A DNA stretch of 64,000 nucleotides from Micromonospora okii (GTDB lineage Bacteria; Actinomycetota; Actinomycetes; Mycobacteriales; Micromonosporaceae): assembly GCF_020884795.1 (NCBI RefSeq), contig NZ_BBZF01000024.1, positions 151,523 to 215,522 of the forward strand, given 5' to 3'. The notes below the pieces were generated by a model that saw nothing but the letters and a program-made list of their open reading frames with translations, searched no databases and was not told the origin of the DNA. How positions within the stretch are numbered: position 1 is the first letter of the stretch; the number at the start of each line of letters is the position of its first letter. A program made the translations under genes and the position numbers. Positions 55,484 to 62,203 of this stretch are shown in pieces.

Positions 55484-56260
55484 TCAGGGGCGGCGCGGGC
55501 GGCGGGTCAGCGCGAAGCCGACCACGCCGGCCACCGCGGCGAGCACGCCGCCGGTCGTGGTCCAGATCCACCGCGACGACAGGTCGGGCAGCCAGCCGTC
55601 GAGGAAACCCTCGTCGTCCTCCTCGGCCGGCGTCGCCGGCTCGGCGGTCAACACCGTCCCGGCCTTCGTGTTCGGCACCAGCGGCGCGCTCAGCTCCCCG
55701 TCGTCGGGGGCATCGCCGTCGCCGACGGCGGAGACCAGCAGCTCCACGTCGACGGGCAGGCCGAGGTCCGGCTCCGGCAGGTCCACGACCGAGAGCCGCA
55801 CGTAGTACGTGCCGGGCAGCGGGTCGGCCGACCACGGTTCCGCCCACGACCGGACCTGGCGCAGCGTGCAGCCGAGCGCGACGCTGGTCGCCGACGCCGC
55901 GGCGGTCGGGGTCTGCGCCCCCGCCGTGCACGCCTGCCGGCGGCGCAGCCCGTCGAAGACCTCGACGGTCCAGGTGGAGGCGCCGGTGCGGCCCTTGGGG
56001 AAGGTGACCGTGCCGGTGATCTCGTGCACCTGGCCGGCGTCGGCCGGGAAGGACCAGTACAGGTAGTCGCCGGTCGAGGCCCCCACCCGGACCGGCTGAC
56101 CGGCGGTGATCCCGGTCGCGGTGAGGAACGAGGTGCCGGCCTTGGTGACCGTCGCGGCGCCGGGGGAGGGGGTGGGCGCGGCCAGCGCGGGGGCGGCCGG
56201 CAGCGTGAGCGCGGCGGCGGCGACCAGCGCCGCCCCCGAACGGATCAGCGGGGTACGCAT
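55484..56260 (-). CDS. Secreted, membrane-anchored hypothetical protein of VWA operon
   Basis: The 258-residue protein has a signal peptide (SGAALVAAAALTLPAAPALA), a beta-rich extracellular domain (GDYLYWSFPADAGQVHEITG, GTYYVRLSVVDLPEPDLGLP) and a C-terminal anchor helix (IWTTTGGVLAAVAGVVGFAL) with a basic tail. The extracellular part resembles pre-peptidase-like jelly-roll domains. It starts two bases after the VWA gene stop and should be co-translated and act with it. Confidence 0.78.
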   Translation of the reverse strand: MRTPLIRSGAALVAAAALTLPAAPALAAPTPSPGAATVTKAGTSFLTATGITAGQPVRVGASTGDYLYWSFPADAGQVHEITGTVTFPKGRTGASTWTVEVFDGLRRRQACTAGAQTPTAAASATSVALGCTLRQVRSWAEPWSADPLPGTYYVRLSVVDLPEPDLGLPVDVELLVSAVGDGDAPDDGELSAPLVPNTKAGTVLTAEPATPAEEDDEGFLDGWLPDLSSRWIWTTTGGVLAAVAGVVGFALTRRPRRP

Positions 56261-56262
56261 CG

Positions 56263-57594
56263 TCAGTTCTCCCTCCAGGTCGCGACCCACCAGCGGGTGA
56301 GCAGGCCGGCGACGAGGCCGGTGGCCAGCCCGGCCAGGGTCAGCAGCACCAGCAGCCACCACCCCCGGCCCAGGTCCGGCCCGGCCGGGGCCGGCGACGA
56401 CGCGACCACGTCGACGGTCAACTCGATCGGCATTCCCGGGGTGGCCCGGGTGCCGGGGCGGGGGGCGAACGCGTTGCTGACCACCAGGCAGACCGTGGTC
56501 GGGGCGGCGTCGACGCCGCCCGGGGCCGGGGTCTCCCCGCCCTCGGCGTCGTCGGCGTCCCGGGCCTCGTCGGCGTCCTCGGCGTCGGCGTCGGCCGACC
56601 AGCGCAGGCCGGCGGAGACCACGTCGGTCCGGCCGCTGCCGGCGTCCACGCCCCGGACCAGCTCCCGGCCGTCGGGGGCGGTGGCCCGCAGCAGCACCCC
56701 GTGGTCGGGGGCGACCGGGCGGTCCAGCGCGATGCTCACCGAGGCGCGCAGCTCCTGCCCGGCGCGCACCGGAACCCGGTACCAGCGGTGCTCGGAGAAT
56801 CGCTCCCGGTCGGTGTAGACGCCGGGGGCGAGCAGCGGGGCGTCCGGGCAACGGGCGGAGCCGCCCACCACGGCCGGCGCGGCCGTGTACGTGTCCCGGG
56901 CCCGGTCGACGAGCTGCTTGATCCGGCCGGTCAGCTCGTCGGCGCTCTGCGCGGCCGTGTACGTCCCGCCGGTCGCCCCGGCGATGCAGAGCAGTTGCCG
57001 GCGCACCTTCTCGTCCGGGGCGAGGCCGAGGGTGTCCACCACCAGCTTCGTGCCCTGCGCGGCCAGCTCCCGGGCCACCTCGCACGGGTCCGGCGGGGCG
57101 CAGGTGTCCTCGCCGTCGGTGATCAGCACGATCCGGCGGGCGGTCGCGCCGGAGCCGAGGTCCTCGGCGGCCGAGCGCAGCGCCAGGCCGACCGGGGTGA
57201 AGCCGGTGGGCCGGAGGGTGGCCACGGCGGCCTTGGCCTGCGTGCGGTCCACCGGGCCGACGGGCACGATCTGCTGGGTGTCCTGGCAGCCGACCTTCTT
57301 GTCCTTGCCCTTGTAGGTGGCCCCGAGCACCCTGATGCCGAGCTGCGTCTCCTCGGGCAGCGCGTCCACGACCTCGTTGAACGCCTGCTGCGCCACCGAG
57401 ATCCGGCTGCGCCCGTCGATGTCCCTGGCCCGCATCGAGCCGCTGACGTCGAGGACCAGTTCGACCCTGGGTGGTCCGGCGGGGGTTTCCTCGTCCGCCC
57501 GGGCGGGTGCGCCCGGCGCGACCACCGTGCCGAGCAGGACGGTCGCCGCCAGCAGCCCGCGGATGACGGCTGTCGATCGTCTGTTGTTGATCAC
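56263..57594 (-). CDS. Secreted VWA-domain protein with membrane anchor
   Basis: A 443-residue protein: a signal peptide (VIRGLLAATVLLGTVVAPGA), then a von Willebrand factor A domain from about residue 45. Its metal-ion-dependent adhesion site starts VELVLDVSGSMRARD, with Thr in LRPTGFTPVG and Asp in VLITDGEDTC. A second beta domain follows, ending in a helix (WWLLVLLTLAGLATGLVAGLL). It resembles CoxL/Ca2+-channel-like VWA proteins but the ligand is unknown. GTG 57594 follows TAGAAT by seven bases, which overrides the longer frame from 57618. Confidence 0.82.
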   Translation of the reverse strand: MINNRRSTAVIRGLLAATVLLGTVVAPGAPARADEETPAGPPRVELVLDVSGSMRARDIDGRSRISVAQQAFNEVVDALPEETQLGIRVLGATYKGKDKKVGCQDTQQIVPVGPVDRTQAKAAVATLRPTGFTPVGLALRSAAEDLGSGATARRIVLITDGEDTCAPPDPCEVARELAAQGTKLVVDTLGLAPDEKVRRQLLCIAGATGGTYTAAQSADELTGRIKQLVDRARDTYTAAPAVVGGSARCPDAPLLAPGVYTDRERFSEHRWYRVPVRAGQELRASVSIALDRPVAPDHGVLLRATAPDGRELVRGVDAGSGRTDVVSAGLRWSADADAEDADEARDADDAEGGETPAPGGVDAAPTTVCLVVSNAFAPRPGTRATPGMPIELTVDVVASSPAPAGPDLGRGWWLLVLLTLAGLATGLVAGLLTRWWVATWREN

Positions 57595-57607
57595 CGGGCG
57601 GATTCTA
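57595..57607 (-). promoter_or_regulatory. Leaderless promoter of VWA operon
   Basis: TAGAAT on the minus strand (57602-57607), seven bases, GTG 57594. This is the closest match to the -10 consensus among the leaderless promoters here. Confidence 0.7.
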
Positions 57608-57762
57608 GTGAGATCCACAGGGGAGGCTCGGGCAGCCCCGACCGCCGGGCCCGCCCGGTGGCGCGGCGTCGGCGAGACCCCGCCGATAACTGTCGGTTAG
57701 CTGTCGGACGTAAACCATTCGGCGGGGTGACGTTCATCGGAAATCTGACCTGAGTCGGACCG

Positions 57763-57845
57763 TTGTGCCGGTGGTGCACGGTGGCTAAGCTCTTGTTGCG
57801 CGCCCCAATCGCCCGCTTCCCCCGTGGCAGGCGATCGGGGCGCGC
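57763..57845 (+). ncRNA. Candidate small RNA beginning with a strong hairpin
   Basis: TTGTGC (57763-57768), 17 bases, TAAGCT (57786-57791), then six bases to the first base of a 16-bp stem. The stem is 57798-57813 with 57830-57845 (one mismatch), loop CGCTTCCCCCGTGGCA, followed by TTCTGTGTG. No gene follows on this strand. It could be a short terminated RNA. The family is not recognised; it does not clearly match 6C RNA. Confidence 0.4.
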
Positions 57846-58041
57846 TTCTGTGTGCCCGGGGCCGACCCGCCGGCCTGCGCGCAGGCGTCCGCGCCCCGCC
57901 GCCGGTCACCCGGTGTCCGATATCCAGACCAAAACCGCGCACCGACCGGCCTCCCACCGCTCGGTCACCCGACGCGCAGGGCCGCGCCGGCCCGGCCGCG
58001 CCGGCCCTGCCCGCCCCACCGCGCCGGCCCCGCCCGGCTCG

Positions 58042-58099
58042 TTGATCAAGAAGTTTGGGTCTGCGGTGGGCCCGATCCCGACGCAAACCTCTTGATCAA
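58042..58099. repeat. Second member of GATCAAGAGGTTTGCGTC palindrome family
   Basis: TTGATCAAGAAGTTTGGGTC (58042-58061) faces GACGCAAACCTCTTGATCAA (58080-58099), two mismatches in 20, loop 18 bases. It lies 35 bases beyond the mannosyltransferase stop and probably ends its transcript. The perfect member is at 39277-39331. Confidence 0.8.
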
Positions 58100-58134
58100 T
58101 GGGGTGGGGCGGGGGAGAAGCCCGGCCGGTGACG

Positions 58135-59838
58135 TCAGATCCAACGGCCGTCCAGCCACATCCGGGCAGACCACTCCGCGTACGGCAGCAGCTTGCCCAC
58201 GAAGATCGGATAGAAGTACGCGAAGCAGAGCGTGAACAGCAGCAGGTACGCGCCCACGGCGATGCTGCCCACCAGCCGGCGTTCGGCCACGTCGTCGTCG
58301 GAGCCGGCGGACGCCCGCCCCGCCCGGGCGGTGGCCGGCGTGGCGATCGCGCCGAGCACGTAGACCACCGCCAGCACCAGGAACGGCAGGGCCGGCGCGG
58401 CGTAGAAGGAGAACATGGTGCGGCCGTCGAGGGCGAACCAGAACCAGGGGAGCAGGCCGGCGGCCACGCAGAGCAGGATCGCCCCGGCCCGCCAGTCCCG
58501 CCGCGCCAGGCCGATCCAGGCCGCCCCGACCAGGGCCGGCAGGAACGACCACCACAGCAGCGGCGTGCCCAGCAGCAGGATCTCCGCGGCGCAGCTCGGC
58601 GCGCCACACGCGCCCTCGCCCGACCAGTAGAAGGCCACCGGGCGGCCGAGCAACAGCCACTGCCAGGGCCAGGACTGGTACTTGTGCTCGTCGTCGAGCT
58701 GCGTGTGGAAGCCGTACGCGGCCTTGTGGTACTCCCACAGGTTGTTCAGCGCCCCGATGAACGGGGTGTCGCTCAGGGCGGGGTTGCCGGGGACGGCCCG
58801 CCGGTAGTAGCCGTCGTCGCTGAGCAGCCAGCCCGACCAGGTCGCGACGTAGGTGACGACCATGACCACGCCGGCCAGCGCGAGCCAGGGCAGCTCGCCG
58901 CGCAGGGCCTCCCGCCACGGCCGGGGCACCCCGGCGGAGCGGCGCACGCCGACCTCCCAGAGCAGGGCCAGCAGCGCGAAGGCCGGCAGGAAGTAGATCG
59001 CGCTCCACTTCACGGAGCAGGCGCAGCCGAGCAGCGCCCCGGCCGCCAGCCGCCACCACGGCCAGTTCCGCCAGCCGCCGGCCGGCCGCCCGGCCCGCCC
59101 CGGCAGGGTCGGATCGAGGCCGGCGTCCAGGGCGCGGCTCCACCGCCGCCGCCGGGCGTCCCGGTCGAGGACCAGCGCGCCGAACGCGGCCAGCACGAAC
59201 AGCAGCAGGAAGATGTCGAGCAGGGCGGTGCGGGAGAGCACCAGGTGGAAGCCGTCCAGGGCGAGCAGCAGGCCGGCGGCGCAGCCGAGCACGGTGGAGC
59301 GGAACAGCCGGCGGCCGATGCGGACCAGCAGCAGCACGGACAGGGTGCCGGCGAGCGCGGCGCCGAAGCGCCAGGCGAACTCCGGCGCGGTGGTCATCAG
59401 GTGCCCCGGCACGGAGATGTTGTGCTCCGCGTCGGCGTACCCGAACGCCCACTCGCCGAGCCCGATCAGCCACTTGCCCAGCGGCGGGTGCACCACGTAC
59501 GAGGCGGCGTTGTCCTTGTAGTTCCACTCGACGCCCCGCTCGACCAGCCCCCAGGCGTCGCGGGCGTAGTAGATCTCGTCGAAGACCTTGCCCTTGGGGC
59601 CGCTGAGGCCGACGAAGCGCACGATCGCCGCGATCGCCACCACCACGGCGGTGGCCAGCCACGAGTACCCGTCCAGCCGGGCCTCGACGGTGGCCAGCCG
59701 GCGCCGCACGATCGCCGGGACGCCCCGGTTGGAGGTCGGTGGAGCCTCGGGTGCCTCGGTCGCGTCGCCGGCAGCCCCGGCGTGCTCCGATCCCGTTTGG
59801 CCCGCGCTCGCGCTCTGCGCTGTCGACGCACTCGTCAC
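58135..59838 (-). CDS. pmt: Protein O-mannosyltransferase (GT39, Pmt)
   Basis: A 567-residue multi-helix glycosyltransferase that moves mannose from polyprenyl-phosphate-mannose to exported proteins. The first extracytoplasmic loop has the catalytic acidic pair in KVFDEIYYARDAWG, and VVHPPLGKWLIGLGEW is the conserved GT39 motif. GCACSVKWSAIYFLPAFALL and the C-terminal FYPIFVGKLLPYAEWSARMW are also typical. The order pmt-rsmI-metG equals Rv1002c-Rv1003-Rv1007c. GTG 59838 follows TACGAT by six bases. Confidence 0.92.
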   Translation of the reverse strand: MTSASTAQSASAGQTGSEHAGAAGDATEAPEAPPTSNRGVPAIVRRRLATVEARLDGYSWLATAVVVAIAAIVRFVGLSGPKGKVFDEIYYARDAWGLVERGVEWNYKDNAASYVVHPPLGKWLIGLGEWAFGYADAEHNISVPGHLMTTAPEFAWRFGAALAGTLSVLLLVRIGRRLFRSTVLGCAAGLLLALDGFHLVLSRTALLDIFLLLFVLAAFGALVLDRDARRRRWSRALDAGLDPTLPGRAGRPAGGWRNWPWWRLAAGALLGCACSVKWSAIYFLPAFALLALLWEVGVRRSAGVPRPWREALRGELPWLALAGVVMVVTYVATWSGWLLSDDGYYRRAVPGNPALSDTPFIGALNNLWEYHKAAYGFHTQLDDEHKYQSWPWQWLLLGRPVAFYWSGEGACGAPSCAAEILLLGTPLLWWSFLPALVGAAWIGLARRDWRAGAILLCVAAGLLPWFWFALDGRTMFSFYAAPALPFLVLAVVYVLGAIATPATARAGRASAGSDDDVAERRLVGSIAVGAYLLLFTLCFAYFYPIFVGKLLPYAEWSARMWLDGRWI

Positions 59839-59850
59839 GCTGCGATCGTA
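59839..59850 (-). promoter_or_regulatory. Leaderless promoter of pmt
   Basis: TACGAT on the minus strand (59845-59850), six bases, GTG 59838. Confidence 0.6.
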
Positions 59851-59921
59851 GGCTGCGGAGGTGCCCGGTGGCGCCCGTCGTCTCCGATACCGGTACAACT
59901 GTCGATGAAGGAGTGCGTGTC

Positions 59922-60773
59922 GTGGGTGAAATGCCGGAATCTGGCCGCCTGATCCTCCTCGGCGCGCCACTCGGCAACCCGGCCGACGCGTCCGCCCGGT
60001 TCCGTGAGGTGCTCGCCGCCGCCGACGTGGTGGCCGCCGAGGACACCCGCCGGCTCACCCGGCTGGCCCGGGATCTCGACGTGACCGTTCCCGGCCGGAT
60101 CGTCTCCTACTTCGAGGGCAACGAGGAGCGTCGCACCCCCGAACTGGTCGAGGTGCTCCGCGCGGGGTACGTCGTCGCGCTCGTCACCGACGGCGGGATG
60201 CCCAGCGTCTCCGACCCCGGGTACCGGCTGGTCCGGGGCGCCCTGGACGCCGGGGTGCCGGTCACCGCCGCCCCCGGGCCCAGTGCCGTCACCACGGCCC
60301 TGGCCCTGTCCGGCCTGCCCAGCGACCGGTTCTGCTTCGAGGGCTTCCTGCCCCGCACGCCCGGGGCGCGGCGGTCGCGGCTGCGCGCCCTGGCCGCCGA
60401 GGAGCGGACCCTGGTCCTGTTCGAGGCACCGCACCGGATCGCCGGGGCGCTGACCGACCTGGCCGCCGAGTTCGGGGCCGACCGCCCCGCCGCGCTGTGC
60501 CGGGAGCTGACCAAGACGTACGAGGAGGTCGTGCGCCGCCCGCTGGGCGAGCTGGCGACGTGGGCCGCCGGGAGCGGGCCGCGCGGCGAGATCACCCTCG
60601 TGGTGGCCGGTGCGCCGCCGGCCGCCGCCCGCCGCCCCGACGACGAGACGCTGCGCGCCGCCGTCGCCGAGCGGGAGGCCGCCGGGCTGTCCCGGCGCGA
60701 CGCGATCACCGAGGTCGCCACCGAGCACGGCCTGCGCCGACGCGACCTCTACACCGTCGTGCACACGGTGTAA
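59922..60773 (+). CDS. rsmI: 16S rRNA (cytidine-1402 2'-O)-methyltransferase
   Basis: A 283-residue tetrapyrrole-methylase-fold enzyme that methylates C1402 in the decoding centre. LILLGAPLGNPADASARFREVL, AAEDTRRLTRLARDL, SYFEGNEERRTPELVEVL, LVTDGGMPSVSDPGYRLV and FEGFLPRTPGARRSRL are the family blocks. GTG 59922 has AAGGAG eight bases upstream; ATG 59931 is the other option. The stop TAA is within palindromic repeat copy C. pmt is divergent. Confidence 0.95.
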   Translation: MGEMPESGRLILLGAPLGNPADASARFREVLAAADVVAAEDTRRLTRLARDLDVTVPGRIVSYFEGNEERRTPELVEVLRAGYVVALVTDGGMPSVSDPGYRLVRGALDAGVPVTAAPGPSAVTTALALSGLPSDRFCFEGFLPRTPGARRSRLRALAAEERTLVLFEAPHRIAGALTDLAAEFGADRPAALCRELTKTYEEVVRRPLGELATWAAGSGPRGEITLVVAGAPPAAARRPDDETLRAAVAEREAAGLSRRDAITEVATEHGLRRRDLYTVVHTV

Positions 60774-60824
60774 GGAAGGGCACCTTATTAACGCATTCGG
60801 TAGAGGAAGGGTCCCTTCCTAACC
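60770..60824 (+). repeat. Copy C of ~52-bp stop-codon repeat
   Basis: GTAAGGAAGGGCACC, core TTAACGCATTCGGTAGAG, end GGGTCCCTTCCTAACC. The rsmI stop TAA is bases 2-4 of the element. The first and last 15 bases are near-complementary. Confidence 0.85.
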
Positions 60825-60882
60825 TCGTCCGGCGGGCGGGTCGCCGGCGGGCGGAGCGGGCGGGGCGGTCGGGGCAGGCGGG

Positions 60883-62004
60883 TCACCAGGCGGCGGCGAG
60901 GAACCCCGCGGTGATCACGAGCGGGCCCGCCACGGCAACCGTCACCGCCCAGCGGCGGGCCCGTCGGTCGGCGAGCCGGGTCGCGCCGGTGTACCGGGCG
61001 ATCCCCGCGCCGCAGGCGAGCACCAGCGCCAGCCCGAGCAGCCAGCGCAGGTGCCGGGCCGCGCCCGTGTCGGCGTACGCGGTGTCGCCGTCCGGGCCGG
61101 TCATCCGGGCCGGCAGGGTGGCCTCGGCGGCGGCGCGCTCGCCGGGGACCCCGCTGATGCGCACCCCGAAGGCGACGAACCGGTCGCCGTCGGCGGTGAA
61201 GATCCCCCGGCAGCGCTGCGTCAGCCCGCCGCCGGTGCACTCGCCGACGACCGCGCTGCCGCCGGTGCCGTGCCCGACGGCCAGCCAGAACGGGCCGGCG
61301 CTCACCCAGGCGAAGAACGCGGCGAGCAGGCTCAGCGCCAGCAGCGCCGAGAGCCCCTGCCAGGGTTGCGGCGGGTGCGGTCGGCGGTCGGCGGTCCGCC
61401 GCCGACGCAGGCGCACGCCCGAGGCGGGGTCGAGGCCCCGCCACCACCAGCGCCGCCGGCCGTGCTCCTCGCGCAGCGGCGTGCCGTCCCAGTGCGCCTG
61501 CTCGATCGGCGCCCAGAACAGCCCCTCGTCGTCGGCCCGCGCGCCCGCGCCGGGAGTCGGTCCGATCCGGCCGCCGGGCTGCCGGACCGGGACCCGACGG
61601 GGTACGGCGTCGACGGGCGCGCCGGTGGTCGGCTCCACCTCCACCGGGCGGTGCGGGCGGCCGGTCGACTGCTCGGGCGGGCCGGGCGCGCCAGGACCCC
61701 CGGCCGCAGCGGGCGGCGGTCCGGGGTCGCCGGACGGCCCGGGGCGGGGGTGCGGCGCGCCAGGACCCCCGGCCGGGGCGGGATTGCCGGCCGGGACGGG
61801 ACCGCCGGCCGGAACGGGATTGCCCGGCGCACCGGGGTCGCCCGGCGGGGCGGGCGGCGTACCGAGCTCGCCCGGCGGGCCGGGGCGGGGGTGCGGCGCG
61901 ACCGGGGCGGGCCGGGGCGGCGGTCCGGGGTCGTCGTCGGCCGCCGGGCCGGAGGACGCGTCCTCGTGCTCCGGGCCGGCTCGTCTGCCAGTCACGGCGT
62001 TCAT
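60883..62004 (-). CDS. Hypothetical membrane protein with Pro/Gly-rich N-terminus
   Basis: The 373-residue product starts with about 130 residues of low-complexity PGPPGDPGAP-type sequence, then WAPIEQAHWDGTPLREEHGRR. Three membrane helices follow (LSALLALSLLAAFFAWVS, LRWLLGLALVLACGAGIA and WAVTVAVAGPLVITAGFLAA), with an exported loop containing CTGGGLTQRCRGIFTADGDR whose two Cys may pair. ATG 62004 is chosen, as upstream residues look non-coding. Not a recognised family. Confidence 0.7.
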   Translation of the reverse strand: MNAVTGRRAGPEHEDASSGPAADDDPGPPPRPAPVAPHPRPGPPGELGTPPAPPGDPGAPGNPVPAGGPVPAGNPAPAGGPGAPHPRPGPSGDPGPPPAAAGGPGAPGPPEQSTGRPHRPVEVEPTTGAPVDAVPRRVPVRQPGGRIGPTPGAGARADDEGLFWAPIEQAHWDGTPLREEHGRRRWWWRGLDPASGVRLRRRRTADRRPHPPQPWQGLSALLALSLLAAFFAWVSAGPFWLAVGHGTGGSAVVGECTGGGLTQRCRGIFTADGDRFVAFGVRISGVPGERAAAEATLPARMTGPDGDTAYADTGAARHLRWLLGLALVLACGAGIARYTGATRLADRRARRWAVTVAVAGPLVITAGFLAAAW

Positions 62005-62186
62005 TGGACACCGCCCGGGGCCGGATGAAGGGCAGCTCAGGCCGCGTGTCGGCGACAATTCGGGCGGGGAGAGGATCGGCCGGGGCGAGGTCGTGCCGCG
62101 TGCCGCACCGGGCCGTCGCGGCGGCCCGACCCGGCGCGCGGCGCGTCGGCAGCCCCATTGGTTCGCGGGGCGCGCGAGGCGGTCAC

Positions 62187-62203
62187 TAGGCTTGCTGGTC
62201 ATG
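62187..62203 (+). promoter_or_regulatory. Leaderless promoter of metG
   Basis: TAGGCT (62187-62192), eight bases, ATG 62201. No ribosome-binding site is present. Confidence 0.65.

Larger units (their letters stand above)
57608..58134. other. Non-coding region between VWA operon and mannosyltransferase
   Basis: No convincing coding frame is present in about 530 bases. It contains an orphan plus-strand promoter with a strong hairpin (57763-57845), a CG-rich degenerate stretch, and the second member of the 21-bp palindrome family (58042-58099). Confidence 0.6.

Noticed and set aside
57798..57845. 6C RNA
   Set aside because: The loop has five adjacent C, but a second C-rich hairpin and the usual gene neighbours are missing; kept only as an unnamed candidate RNA.
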